A stretch of DNA of 64,000 bases, taken from positions 3,906,001 through 3,970,000 of the forward strand of contig NZ_JAMOAO010000001.1 in the NCBI RefSeq assembly GCF_030555055.1, in the 5' to 3' direction. The stretch comes from Nocardiopsis sp. YSL2. GTDB taxonomy: Bacteria > Actinomycetota > Actinomycetes > Streptosporangiales > Streptosporangiaceae. This document shows, one piece after another, positions 53,311 to 64,000 of this stretch. Below the pieces are notes generated by a model, which did not search any database, was not told the DNA's origin, and saw nothing but the letters and a program-made list of their open reading frames with translations. Each line of letters starts with the position of its first letter. Positions within the stretch are counted from its first letter, which is position 1. Position numbers and translations under genes: made by a program.

Positions 53311-54387
53311 GTGGCAGAACTGAAGCTGGACGACCTCCTGGGGGAGTACTACGAGCTGGAACAACAGCTCGCCGACCCCGAGGTGCACGCTGACCAGGGC
53401 AAGGCTCGGACACTGGGTAAGCGCTACTCCCAGCTCACGCCCATCATCGAGTCCTATCGCGCGCTCCGGGAGGTCGAGAGCGACATCGAGGCCGCGCGCG
53501 AGCTCGCCGCCGAGGACTCCTCGTTCGCAGAGGAGGCCGACCGCCTGACCATCGAGGCCGAACAGCTCACCGAGCGCCTGCGCGTCCTGCTGGTCCCCCG
53601 CGACCCCTCCGACGACAAGAACCTCATCATGGAGGTCAAGGCCGGAGAGGGCGGTGAGGAGTCCGCGCTCTTCGCGGGCGACCTCGTGCGCATGTACCTG
53701 CGCTTCGCCGAGCGCCAGGGGTGGAAGACCGAGATCATCGACGCCACCCACTCCGACCTCGGCGGCTACAAGGACATCACCATCGCCTTCAAGAACCGTG
53801 GCACCCCCGAGCCCGGTTCCGGCGTGTGGCCCCAGCTCAAGTTCGAGGGCGGCGTGCACCGTGTGCAGCGTGTCCCCGTCACCGAGTCCCAGGGCCGCAT
53901 CCACACCTCCGCGGCGGGCGTCCTGGTGGTCCCCGAGGCCGAGGAGATCGAGGTCGCGATCCAGGACAAGGACCTGCGGATCGACGTCTACCGCTCCTCC
54001 GGGCCCGGTGGACAGTCCGTCAACACCACCGACTCCGCGGTCCGCATCACGCACCTGCCGACCGGCATCGTCGCCTCGTGCCAGAACGAGAAGAGCCAGC
54101 TCCAGAACAAGGAGCAGGCGATGCGCATCCTGCGCGCCCGCATCTACGCCGAGGCCCAGGCCAGCGCGGACGCCGAGGCCGCCGCCGAGCGCAAGAGCCA
54201 GGTCCGCACCGTGGACCGGTCCGAGCGCGTGCGCACCTACAATTTCCCGGAGAACCGCATCTCCGACCACCGGGTCGGCTACAAGGCCTACAACCTCGAC
54301 CAGGTCCTCGACGGGGACCTGAGCGGAGTCGTCAAGGCCCTGGTGGACGCGGACACCAAGGAGAGGCTCGAAGCAGCTCAATCATGA
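53311..54387 (+). CDS. prfA: Peptide chain release factor 1
   Basis: A 358-residue class I release factor for UAA and UAG stops. The peptide anticodon is PVT at 189-191 ([15 protein letters not shown]), which marks it as RF1 rather than RF2 (SPF). The catalytic GGQ is at 233-235 in [20 protein letters not shown]. The glutamine is methylated by PrmC, encoded next, whose start overlaps this stop (ATGA). GTG 53311 has AAGGCGG upstream. Normal length and domain order. Confidence 0.97.
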   Translation: MAELKLDDLLGEYYELEQQLADPEVHADQGKARTLGKRYSQLTPIIESYRALREVESDIEAARELAAEDSSFAEEADRLTIEAEQLTERLRVLLVPRDPSDDKNLIMEVKAGEGGEESALFAGDLVRMYLRFAERQGWKTEIIDATHSDLGGYKDITIAFKNRGTPEPGSGVWPQLKFEGGVHRVQRVPVTESQGRIHTSAAGVLVVPEAEEIEVAIQDKDLRIDVYRSSGPGGQSVNTTDSAVRITHLPTGIVASCQNEKSQLQNKEQAMRILRARIYAEAQASADAEAAAERKSQVRTVDRSERVRTYNFPENRISDHRVGYKAYNLDQVLDGDLSGVVKALVDADTKERLEAAQS

Positions 54388-55247
54388 ACTTCCTGCTCGA
54401 CGAGGTCGCCCGCGCCACACTGAGGCTCGCGGAGGCCGGAGTGGCATCGCCCCGGACGGACGCCGAGGAGCTCGCGGCGTTCGTGCACGGTGTCCGTCGA
54501 GGGGAGCTGCACTCGGTCGGCGACGGCGACTTCGACGCCCGCTACTGGGAGTGCGTGGCCCGCAGGGAAGCACGCGAGCCCCTCCAGCACATCACCGGCC
54601 GCGCCTACTTCCGGTACCTGGAACTCCAGGTCGGCCCCGGAGTGTTCGTGCCGCGGCCGGAGACCGAGATCATGGTCGACTGGGCGATCGAGACCCTGCG
54701 CGCCATGGACGTGGCCGACCCGCTGGTCGTCGATCTCGGCGCCGGTTCGGGGGCCATCGCCATCTCCATCGCCCAGGAGGTGCCGCGCTCGCGCGTGCAC
54801 ACCGTCGAGATCGACCCCGGAGCGCTGGCCTGGGCCCGCCGCAACATCGACTCCAGCGGCCACGCCGACCGGGTCACCGCCCATCAGGGCGACCTGCGCA
54901 CCGCCCTGCCCGAGCTCAACGGACGCGTCGACCTGCTCATCAGCAATCCGCCCTACGTCCCCACCCGCGAGGCCGGGGCGATCCCGCCGGAGGTCCGCGA
55001 CTACGACCCCGCGCCCGCGCTCTGGTCGGGTGAGGACGGGCTCGACATGATCCGCGACCTGGAGGCCGTCGGCCGCAGGCTGCTGCGTCCCGGCGGTGCC
55101 ATGGCGGTCGAGCACCACGACGGGCAGGGCATCGACATCCCCCGGCTGTTCCCCGAGGACCAGGGCTGGCGCGACGTCCTCAACCGCAAGGACATGGCCC
55201 GGCGCGACCGCTTCGTGGTCATGCGCCGCGCCGACGGGGACGGCTGA
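54384..55247 (+). CDS. prmC: Release factor glutamine methyltransferase
   Basis: A 287-residue SAM-dependent enzyme that N5-methylates the GGQ glutamine of RF1 and RF2. The N-terminal helical domain (about 1-85) is followed by [16 protein letters not shown], the SAM loop [16 protein letters not shown] and the catalytic NPPY at 188-191 ([13 protein letters not shown]). The ATG overlaps the prfA stop by four bases, a conserved coupling. The 66 bases after the stop lead to the Sua5-type gene. Confidence 0.96.
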   Translation: MNFLLDEVARATLRLAEAGVASPRTDAEELAAFVHGVRRGELHSVGDGDFDARYWECVARREAREPLQHITGRAYFRYLELQVGPGVFVPRPETEIMVDWAIETLRAMDVADPLVVDLGAGSGAIAISIAQEVPRSRVHTVEIDPGALAWARRNIDSSGHADRVTAHQGDLRTALPELNGRVDLLISNPPYVPTREAGAIPPEVRDYDPAPALWSGEDGLDMIRDLEAVGRRLLRPGGAMAVEHHDGQGIDIPRLFPEDQGWRDVLNRKDMARRDRFVVMRRADGDG

Positions 55248-55313
55248 CGTGCCACGGGCCGGGGACACGTTTCCTCCCGGACCTGTACCGGGTTTCCACA
55301 CAAGGAGTTCTAG

Positions 55314-56225
55314 GTGAGCCGCATCTACGACTGCGCGGACGAGACGGCCCGCAAGGACGGCATCGTCGACGCCGCGTCCGCGGTACGCAAGGGTGAGCTC
55401 GTGGTTCTTCCCACGGACACCGTGTACGGCATCGGGACCGACGCCTTCAGCCCCAAGGCGGTGGCCGACCTGTTGGCCGCCAAGGGCCGCGGCCGGGAGA
55501 TGCCGCCGCCGGTGCTGGTCGGGTCCATGCGCGCGGCCACCGCGCTCATCGACGACCTGGGCACGCACGGCCGGGACCTGATGGAGGAGTTCTGGCCCGG
55601 TCCGCTGACCCTCGTGTGCACCGCGACCCCGAGCCTGTCCTGGGACCTCGGCGACACCAAGGGCACCGTGGCCGTGCGCATGCCGATGGACCCCGTCGCC
55701 CTGGAGCTGCTCAAGGAGGTGGGGCCGATGGCGGTGAGCAGCGCGAACAAGTCCGGGCAGCCCGCGGCGGCCACCATGGAGGAGGCCCTGGAGCAGCTCG
55801 GGGACCAGGACATCGCGGTCTACCTGGACGGCGGTGAGAGCGAGGCCCCCGTGGCCTCCACGATCGTGGACCTCACCTACGCGGTCCCGCGCGTGCTGCG
55901 TGCCGGCGCGATCTCCATCGAGCAGCTGCGCGGTGTGTGCGGTACGGTCATCGGCGAACTGCGCAAGGGCCGGACCAAGCCCAAGCCGGTGGAGTCCGAG
56001 GAGTCCGGAGCCGAGGCCGAGACGGCCGACGCGGCGGCCGCCGGGGCCGAGCCCCGGGCCGCGGCCGAACAGCCCGGGACCAGCGAGCCCAGCGCCGAGG
56101 AGACCGCCTCCGCGGAGTCGGCTTCCCCCGGCTCGGCGCCCGTCGGCCCCGAGGGCGACGCCGACGGCCGCGGGGACCAGGACGCGGCAGGGCAGGCCCC
56201 GAACGGCGAACGTTCCGACAACTAG
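55314..56225 (+). CDS. Threonylcarbamoyl-AMP synthase (Sua5/YrdC family), acidic tail
   Basis: A 303-residue enzyme making threonylcarbamoyl-AMP for tRNA t6A37 modification. The core (about 1-215) has VVLPTDTVYGIGTDAF, LLAAKGRGREMPPPVLVGS, FWPGPLTLVC, TVAVRMPMDP and MAVSSANKSGQPAA, all family signatures. It lacks the full Sua5 C-terminal domain. Instead the last ~90 residues are an Ala/Glu/Pro-rich acidic low-complexity tail. GTG 55314 has AAGGAG ten bases upstream. In actinobacteria this gene regularly follows prmC and precedes the wecA-like gene, as here. Its stop is 12 bases before the next start. Confidence 0.92.
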   Translation: MSRIYDCADETARKDGIVDAASAVRKGELVVLPTDTVYGIGTDAFSPKAVADLLAAKGRGREMPPPVLVGSMRAATALIDDLGTHGRDLMEEFWPGPLTLVCTATPSLSWDLGDTKGTVAVRMPMDPVALELLKEVGPMAVSSANKSGQPAAATMEEALEQLGDQDIAVYLDGGESEAPVASTIVDLTYAVPRVLRAGAISIEQLRGVCGTVIGELRKGRTKPKPVESEESGAEAETADAAAAGAEPRAAAEQPGTSEPSAEETASAESASPGSAPVGPEGDADGRGDQDAAGQAPNGERSDN

Positions 56226-56237
56226 AGGGGCCCAGCG

Positions 56238-57401
56238 GTGCGGGAGTACGCGCTCACCTTCGTCATCGCGGCCGCGGTGACCTATCTGCTCGTGCCGATC
56301 GTCCGGCGCTTCGCGATCGCCTTCGGCGCCACCCCGCCGGTGCGCGACCGCGACGTGCACTCCGAACCGATCCCGCGGCTGGGCGGCCTGGCCATCTACG
56401 GCGGTTTCGCGGCGGCGCTGCTGATCTCCGCGCAACTCCCGCACCTGCAGAACGTGTTCGTCGCCGACACCTGGCTCGGCCTGCTGCTGGCGGGCGGACT
56501 CATCACCGTGATCGGCGTCATCGACGACCGCTGGGGCATGGACGCGCTGAGCAAGCTCGCCGGGCAGGTCGCCGCCGCGGGCATCCTGGTGGCCCAGGGC
56601 GTGCAGCTGCTGTGGCTGCCGCTGCCCGGCACCCAGCTCTCCCTGGGCCCGTGGCTGGGCGCGATGATCTCGGTGCTGCTCATCGTGGTGACCATCAACG
56701 CGGTCAACTTCGCCGACGGCCTGGACGGCCTGGCCGCGGGCATCGTCGGCATCTCGTCCACGGCGTTCTTCGCCTACTACTACGTGGTCGCGGTGGAGCA
56801 GGGCTTCGTCCGCCAGTCCTACCCGGCGATGATCGCGATCATCCTGGCGGGCACCTGCGCCGGGTTCCTCTTCCACAACTTCCACCCCGCGCGCGTGTTC
56901 ATGGGCGACACCGGGTCGATGCTGTTGGGCCTGCTGCTGACCTCCATCACCATCACCGTGACCGGTCAGTTCGACGCCAACACGGCGCGGGAGGGGTTCA
57001 GCTCCGGCCTCGTGGTGTTCCTGCCCGTGGCCCTGCCGCTGCTGGTCATCGCGCTGCCGCTGGCCGACCTCGTGCTCGCCGTGCTGCGCCGGCTCCTGGC
57101 CGGGAAGTCCCCGTTCGCGCCCGACCGCGGGCACCTGCACCACCGGCTGCTCGACATGGGGCACAGCCACGTGCGCGCGGTGCTGCTGATGTACCTGTGG
57201 GCGGGGATCGTGGCCTTCGCCGCGGTGTCGCTGTCGGTCTTCGACTCCCCGGTGATCGTCCTGACGGTGACCGCGCTGGTCGGGGTGTGCGCGGTGGGGC
57301 TCATCGCCCTGCCCCGACTGCGTCGTCGCGGTCTGCTCCCTTGGGACCGGCGGGACACGGCACGGGCGACGGCAGATCACGATTCGTCATCTGATGCCTG
57401 A
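56238..57401 (+). CDS. WecA/TagO-type undecaprenyl-phosphate glycosyl-1-phosphate transferase
   Basis: A 387-residue membrane enzyme of the MraY/WecA family with about eleven helices. The cytoplasmic catalytic motifs are present: GVIDDRWGMD, NAVNFADGLDGLAAG, HNFHPARVFMGDTGSM and a histidine loop RGHLHHRLLDMGHS, which distinguishes the WecA/TagO group from MraY. It transfers a sugar-1-phosphate (GlcNAc-1-P in characterised relatives) to a polyprenyl phosphate, starting arabinogalactan, teichoic acid or capsular polymers. GTG 56238 is the start. It is the last gene before the ATP synthase operon, the usual place in actinobacteria. Confidence 0.9.
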   Translation: MREYALTFVIAAAVTYLLVPIVRRFAIAFGATPPVRDRDVHSEPIPRLGGLAIYGGFAAALLISAQLPHLQNVFVADTWLGLLLAGGLITVIGVIDDRWGMDALSKLAGQVAAAGILVAQGVQLLWLPLPGTQLSLGPWLGAMISVLLIVVTINAVNFADGLDGLAAGIVGISSTAFFAYYYVVAVEQGFVRQSYPAMIAIILAGTCAGFLFHNFHPARVFMGDTGSMLLGLLLTSITITVTGQFDANTAREGFSSGLVVFLPVALPLLVIALPLADLVLAVLRRLLAGKSPFAPDRGHLHHRLLDMGHSHVRAVLLMYLWAGIVAFAAVSLSVFDSPVIVLTVTALVGVCAVGLIALPRLRRRGLLPWDRRDTARATADHDSSSDA

Positions 57402-57521
57402 ACGAGCGGTGACGGCCGGTGCCGAAGCGGACACGTCTGACCTGCAAGATCACCGTCGGGACGAATGTGGCCAAGGCGACAATCGCGGCGGAAGCCGCCT
57501 GGAGCGGCGCCTTCGGGGAGC

Positions 57522-57539
57522 GTTAAGGTCTCGTTAAGG
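57522..57539 (+). promoter_or_regulatory. GTTAAGG direct repeat upstream of the atp genes
   Basis: GTTAAGG occurs at 57522-57528 and 57533-57539, an 11-base period, in a 215-base intergenic region otherwise lacking obvious signals. Eleven-base-spaced direct repeats are typical of winged-helix response-regulator sites such as PhoP boxes, though the sequence is not a PHO box. TTGTGA near 57568 with a weak downstream -10 may be the operon promoter. Confidence 0.4.
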
Positions 57540-57616
57540 AACCCTGGGATATGGCACCAAAAACCTTGTGATAGCTTTCACGAGCAGGTACCCACTGAAC
57601 CCCACGGAGCTCTCGC

Positions 57617-58057
57617 ATGCAGGAACACGACGCCCGGATTCTCCGCGGCGCCGCGCTTCCGACGGCCGTCGTCGGCGTGGTCGCCATGATCGTCGGCTTC
57701 GCTCTCTCTGGACTCCAGGGAGTGTACGGCGGGCTCTTCGGGGTTGGGTTGGTCATCGGTGCCTTCGCCGTCTCCGCCTTCGTCATCTCGTGGACCGGCG
57801 GCCGCCGACCGGAGCTGCTGCTCCCGGTGGCGTTCCTGGTCTACACGACGAAGCTCGGCATCCTCTTCGTCATCCTCCTCATGTTCAAGGGAACGACGGC
57901 TCTGGACACCGACGTCTTCGTCTGGACGGCTCTGGCCTGCATCATCACGTGGCTGGCCGCGCAAGCGGTCGCGGTGAAGCGGAGCAAGCAGCCGACGATC
58001 GTCCCCGCGAGCGAAGACGACGCGCCGGTCACCGAGGACAGTGAGGCACACCGGTGA
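57617..58057 (+). CDS. atpI: AtpI-like membrane protein
   Basis: A 146-residue protein with four hydrophobic helices (about 12-35, 38-58, 68-88, 98-115), a short polar start and a charged tail SEDDAPVTEDSEAHR. Size, helix pattern and position at the head of the ATP synthase genes match the ATP synthase I subunit family, which helps assemble the c-ring or insert subunits. Conservation in this family is low, so assignment rests mostly on context. ATG 57617 has GGAG eight bases upstream. Confidence 0.7.
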   Translation: MQEHDARILRGAALPTAVVGVVAMIVGFALSGLQGVYGGLFGVGLVIGAFAVSAFVISWTGGRRPELLLPVAFLVYTTKLGILFVILLMFKGTTALDTDVFVWTALACIITWLAAQAVAVKRSKQPTIVPASEDDAPVTEDSEAHR

Positions 58058-58117
58058 GCCCGCGTTGGCGGGGCGGTGTGCACGGCCTTCTGACCTACTG
58101 CTATCTTCCGGAGCGAG

Positions 58118-58345
58118 ATGAACGAGCACCGAAGCGCGAAGGACGCCGCTTCCGACACGGAGCCGTCGAGCGCCAACGGGATCACTCTCGTCTCGTATCT
58201 GCTGGGGGGCCTCGCCTTCTGGGGCGGCGTGGGCTGGGTCGCGGATCAGTTCCTGGGATTCTCCGCCCTGTTCCTGCCCATCGGTCTGGGGCTCGGCTTT
58301 GTCGGGTCGATCTACCTCATCTACACCCAGCACGTCCGGTCCTGA
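58118..58345 (+). CDS. AtpZ/AtpI-family small membrane protein
   Basis: A 75-residue protein with two membrane helices (ITLVSYLLGGLAFWGGVGWVAD and FSALFLPIGLGLGFVGSIYLIY), joined by a short loop. The helical hairpin with GGVGWVAD fits the AtpZ/AtpI (F1F0 gene 1) family that precedes atpB in many bacteria; a role in Mg2+/Ca2+ handling or assembly has been proposed for family members. The ATG has GGAGCGAG upstream. It lies between atpI-like and atpB. Confidence 0.75.
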   Translation: MNEHRSAKDAASDTEPSSANGITLVSYLLGGLAFWGGVGWVADQFLGFSALFLPIGLGLGFVGSIYLIYTQHVRS

Positions 58346-58438
58346 CCGAACATCCAGCTGCGTTCGCCCGCGTCGAGCGCGGAACCGCACTGAACACAAC
58401 ATCGAGGATTGAGTTGCGTCACGACGAAAGGGATCGCC

Positions 58439-59293
58439 GTGGGTGCTGACGTGAGCGTCGTCGCGGCGTCCGAATCAAGCTGCAAGATTTTCGGCGACGG
58501 TTGTGGTTTCGAGGCTCCGAGTGTCAGCCTCTTCTTCCCCACGCCGTGGCTCGACTTCGGCCTTCCCGGTACCTCCGGCCTGAACAAGTACTACCTCGTC
58601 GCGGTCGTCGCACTGCTGATCGCCGCGGCTTTCTGGTACTTCACCACGCGCAAGTCCAAGGTCGTCCCCAGCCGCGGTCAGAGTGTGGCCGAACTGCTGG
58701 TCACCTTCCTGCGCGACCAGGTCACCCGGACCGCGATCGGCAAGGAGGGGGACAAGTTCCTCCCCCTGATGGTGACCCTGTTCATCTTCATCTTCTCGAT
58801 GAACGTCATGGGTCTCATCCCCGGCCTCCAGCTGCCGGTGACCTCCAACCTGGCCTTCCCCGCGGTCCTGGCCATCTTCATCTTCCTGCTCTGGAACATC
58901 GTGGGCATCCGCCGCCACGGCGCGGCCGGACACTTCAAGGCACGACTGATCCCCAGTGGTGTCCCTCTGTGGATCCTGCCCATCGTCGTTCCGATCGAGG
59001 CACTGTCGAACTTCATCATTCGACCGGCCACGCACATGATCCGTCTGTTCGCGACCATGTTCGCCGGGCACCTGCTCCTGGCACTGTTCGCCGCGGCCGG
59101 CTTCTACATGTTCAACCCGCTCTCCGAGATGGGTGCCGGCTTCGGCGCGATCTCGGTCGGCTACTCCGCCATGGCCCTGCTCGGCTTCCTGGTCTTCACG
59201 GGCTTCGAGCTGTTCATCATGGCGGTGCAGGCCTACGTTTTCGTCCTCCTGTCCTCCATCTACCTGGGTGAGGCCCTGGAGGGCGCGCACTAG
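58439..59293 (+). CDS. atpB: ATP synthase F0 subunit a
   Basis: A 284-residue proton-channel subunit with five or six helices. The essential arginine is R202 in MIRLFATMFAGHLLL, and the C-terminal helix with FELFIMAVQAYVFVLLSSIYLGEAL is typical. LPLMVTLFIFIFSMNVMGLIPG lies in the middle. GTG 58439 is chosen because AAAGGG is six bases upstream and the N-terminus is then MGADVSVV; the TTG at 58409 would add ten residues without a ribosome site. Confidence 0.95.
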   Translation: MGADVSVVAASESSCKIFGDGCGFEAPSVSLFFPTPWLDFGLPGTSGLNKYYLVAVVALLIAAAFWYFTTRKSKVVPSRGQSVAELLVTFLRDQVTRTAIGKEGDKFLPLMVTLFIFIFSMNVMGLIPGLQLPVTSNLAFPAVLAIFIFLLWNIVGIRRHGAAGHFKARLIPSGVPLWILPIVVPIEALSNFIIRPATHMIRLFATMFAGHLLLALFAAAGFYMFNPLSEMGAGFGAISVGYSAMALLGFLVFTGFELFIMAVQAYVFVLLSSIYLGEALEGAH

Positions 59294-59387
59294 GGTGCGG
59301 CCTCCGGCCGACTCAGTCGCGTATGCACGACCCCGTTCAATTCATCTCGTCAGTCCGGCATCGACCATGATCGTCGGCGTGTAGTAA

Positions 59388-60184
<797 letters not shown>

Positions 60185-60185
<1 letters not shown>

Positions 60186-61006
60186 TGCGTGGTATCAGCC
60201 GTTCCTCCCTGGCCGAGGTGACCCGGCGCCTGGACGAGAACGTCCTGGCGTCGGCGGGCGCCGGCCAGTACGCGGTCTCCCTCGGCGGCGAGCTCTTCGA
60301 GGTCGTCGCCCTGCTGAGCGGCGAGCACTCCCTCCGCCGCTGGCTGGCCGACCAGTCCAACCCGACCGAGCACAAGACCGCCCTGGTCGGGCAGCTGCTG
60401 GAGCAGAAGGTGTCGCCGTCCACGGTCATCGTGGTCAACGACGTCGTCCAGCAGGACTGGTCCACCCCGCGTGACATGGTCGACGCCGTCGAGCGGATGG
60501 CGGTCTACGCGACCGTCGCCTCGCTGGAGGGCACGCGCCTCGACGAGCTCGAGGACGAGCTGTTCCGCTTCGGGCGGATCCTCGCCGCCGAGCCCGCGCT
60601 GCGCTCGGCCCTGACGCGTGACGGTGTGTCCGCCGGGCAGCTCAACACCCTGGTCGAGAACCTCCTCTCGGGCAAGGTGAACTCCGCGACGCTGGCCCTG
60701 GTCAGTGAAGCCGTCACCCGTCCGCGGGGTCGTACCCTGGAACAGGCGCTCGACCACTTCGGTCAGCTGGTCTCCGAGCGGGCCCAGCGCTACGTCGCGG
60801 TGGTCCGCACGGCGCAGGCTTTGACCGAGGCGCAGCAGGCACGTCTGAAGGACGTCCTGACCCGCAAGTACGGTCGCGCGATCCACCTGAACATCGACGT
60901 CGTCCCCGAGGTCCTGGGCGGTCTCTCCATCCAGGTGGGTGACGAGGTCATCGACGACACCATCGCCGGGCGCATCGCTGAGGTCCAGCGCCGTCTGGCT
61001 GGCTGA
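60185..61006 (+). CDS. atpH: ATP synthase subunit delta (long actinobacterial form)
   Basis: A 273-residue subunit connecting F1 to the b stalk. The OSCP-like domain at the C-terminus ends in [33 protein letters not shown], a strong family signature. E. coli delta is about 177 residues; the extra N-terminal ~90 are typical of actinobacteria (in mycobacteria there is a further b fusion, not seen here). Translation is coupled to atpF. Confidence 0.95.
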
Positions 61007-61079
61007 CACACGCGAACAACGCAAAGCAAGCACGCACGGCGCCGGCCCGGCGCCATTTGAGAGCAAGGACAACGTAGAG

Positions 61080-62720
<1,641 letters not shown>

Positions 62721-62723
62721 CCC

Positions 62724-63644
62724 ATGGGTGCACAGCTTCGCGTCTATCGCCGGAGGATCCGCTCGACGAAGTCGATGGCGAAGATCACCCGTGCGATGGA
62801 GCTCATCGCAACGACGCGCATCACCAAGGCGCAGCGTGCGGCGGAGGCTGCCGGACCCTACGCGCGGGAGATCACGCGGGCGGTCTCCGCTCTGGCCGGC
62901 CGGGTGACCGATCACCCGCTGCTGACCGAGTCGGAGAACCCGACCCGTGCGGCCGTCCTGGTCATCACCAGTGACAAGGGTCTGGCCGGGGCCTTCTCGA
63001 CCAACGCCCTCAAGGAGGCCGACTCCCTGTCCCAGCTCCTGCGGGAGCAGGGCAAGGAAGTCATCACCTACATGGTGGGCCGCAAGGGAGTGGGCTTCTA
63101 CAAGTTCCGCGACCGTCCGGTCGAGGCCGCGTGGGAGGGCTTCACCGAGCGTCCGACCTACGCGCACGCCCAGGAGATCGGCTCCGCCCTCATGGAGAAG
63201 TTCGCCATGGACACCGCCGACGGCGGTGTCGACGAGATCCACGTGGTCTCGACGGAGTTCGTCTCGATGCTGACCCAGCGGGCCCAGGCCGTCCGGGCCC
63301 TGCCGCTGGAGGTCTACCCGGTGCCGCTGGAGGAGCTCAAGGCCGCCCACGGGGGCGAGGCCCTGCCGCTGTACGAGTTCGAGCCCTCCGCGGAGGAGGC
63401 CCTGGACCAGCTGCTTCCGCAGTACGTCACCAACAGGATCTACTTCGCCCTCCTTGAGTCCTCCGCCTCCCAGCAGGCGTCCCGTCGCGCGGCCATGAAG
63501 GCCGCGACCGACAACGCCGAGGAACTCGCCAAGAACCTGACCCGACTGGCCAACCAGGCGCGTCAGGCCGAGATCACCAACGAGATCAGTGAGATTGTCG
63601 GCGGTGCCGACGCGCTCTCTGCTGCCAGCGCGGGAAGTGAGTAA
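62724..63644 (+). CDS. atpG: ATP synthase F1 subunit gamma
   Basis: A 306-residue rotor subunit. The N-terminal helix [24 protein letters not shown] and the C-terminal helix [38 protein letters not shown] are the conserved coiled-coil shaft. The start is three bases after the alpha stop. A central insert near 190-220 ([18 protein letters not shown]) is of the kind seen in actinobacterial gammas. Confidence 0.96.
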   Translation: MGAQLRVYRRRIRSTKSMAKITRAMELIATTRITKAQRAAEAAGPYAREITRAVSALAGRVTDHPLLTESENPTRAAVLVITSDKGLAGAFSTNALKEADSLSQLLREQGKEVITYMVGRKGVGFYKFRDRPVEAAWEGFTERPTYAHAQEIGSALMEKFAMDTADGGVDEIHVVSTEFVSMLTQRAQAVRALPLEVYPVPLEELKAAHGGEALPLYEFEPSAEEALDQLLPQYVTNRIYFALLESSASQQASRRAAMKAATDNAEELAKNLTRLANQARQAEITNEISEIVGGADALSAASAGSE

Positions 63645-63649
63645 CAAAA

Positions 63650-64000
63650 GTGACTGCGACTGTTGAAGGGACGGCCGGGGCTGGCACCGCCACCGGCCGG
63701 ATCGCCCGAGTCACGGGCCCGGTCGTCGACGTGGAGTTCCCCGTCGGCTCCCTGCCTGCCATGTACAACGCCCTGCACACCGACGTGAGCATCGGCGGCG
63801 AGTCCAAGACCATCACGCTCGAGGTCGCACAGCACCTCGGCGACAACCTGGTCCGCGCCATCTCCCTGGCGCCCCAGGACGGTATGGTCCGCGGCGCCGA
63901 GGTGCGCGACACCGGCGCGCCGATCAGCGTGCCCGTCGGCGACGTCGTCAAGGGCCACGTGTTCAACACCCTGGGCGAGTCCATGGACGTGCCCTCCTCG
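63650..64000 (+). CDS. atpD: ATP synthase F1 subunit beta, N-terminal part
   Basis: The first 117 residues of the catalytic subunit; the gene continues past the window edge. After a short Thr/Gly/Ala leader come [16 protein letters not shown] and [27 protein letters not shown], the family's beta-barrel crown, and [23 protein letters not shown] 63650 lies five bases after the gamma stop; the ribosome site is weak, suggesting coupling. The Walker A loop lies outside the window. Confidence 0.95.
   Translation, partial: MTATVEGTAGAGTATGRIARVTGPVVDVEFPVGSLPAMYNALHTDVSIGGESKTITLEVAQHLGDNLVRAISLAPQDGMVRGAEVRDTGAPISVPVGDVVKGHVFNTLGESMDVPSS

Noticed and set aside
54378..57380. 1000-codon open frame antisense to prmC, the Sua5-type gene and the WecA/TagO-type gene
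   Set aside because: All three plus-strand genes are intact conserved families; the antisense product is low-complexity and has no family match.

Overview
The window is about 72% G+C by eye, with G/C-rich third codon positions, frequent GTG and TTG starts and several apparently leaderless genes. This points to a high-GC actinomycete. Gene content (EF-G2, a GuaB1-type GMP reductase, NrtL, the lysA-hom-thrC-thrB-rho order, the 270-residue AtpH) fits a filamentous member of Streptosporangiales; a Nocardiopsis-like genus is my inference, not something the sequence proves. No IS element, CRISPR array, prophage or plasmid function was seen.

Positions 1-18.7 kb are mixed housekeeping and membrane genes: a degenerate ABC ATPase with its YhgE/Pip-type permease behind a TetR-type operator, endonuclease V, GuaB1, a CDP-alcohol phosphatidyltransferase, an acyltransferase, an M20 hydrolase with a long disordered tail followed by an M48 protease, EF-G2, a CPBP membrane protease, an alpha/beta hydrolase, an MFS exporter, a secreted coiled-coil cell-wall protein, peptide deformylase and a nucleotidyltransferase. 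An 830-base stretch with no visible gene follows.

Positions 18.7-33.8 kb hold a CbiX-like protein, an aminoglycoside-phosphotransferase-fold kinase, an orphan kdpDE pair whose KdpD has lost the Walker A lysine, and a glycerol-3-phosphate/DHAP cluster (alkyl-DHAP-synthase-like flavoprotein, TetR regulator, glpD). Then come an anti-sigma-type ATPase, a BASS transporter, a LURP-one-like protein and a SulP transporter flanked by two gene remnants (MFS and aldo/keto reductase).

Positions 33.9-43 kb hold a BBE-type flavoprotein and a carbohydrate locus: a DUF2264 protein and a 2-hydroxyacid dehydrogenase, divergent from an ABC importer (two permeases and a binding lipoprotein) and a LacI regulator. 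A good promoter followed directly by a LacI-type palindrome lies in the divergent region, and the importer has no ATPase of its own here.

Positions 43.4-64 kb are conserved core genome: tRNA-Arg(CCG), a receiver-only response regulator, NrtL, lysA, hom, thrC, thrB, rho with a long leader, rpmE, prfA, prmC, a Sua5-type synthase, a WecA/TagO-type transferase and the ATP synthase operon (atpI-like, atpZ-like, atpB, E, F, H, A, G and the start of atpD). Together these cover lysine and threonine synthesis from aspartate, translation termination with its methylation, tRNA t6A synthesis, cell-envelope lipid-linked glycan initiation and oxidative phosphorylation.

The most unusual non-coding feature is a family of degenerate intergenic repeats with heads reading CCCCCTGYGG. 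It is seen as five units near 9.3-9.5 kb and four units on an exact 39-base period near 43.2-43.35 kb, each next to a GGGCCTCCGCT...GGCCC inverted element that also occurs alone near 2.0 kb, always between converging genes.
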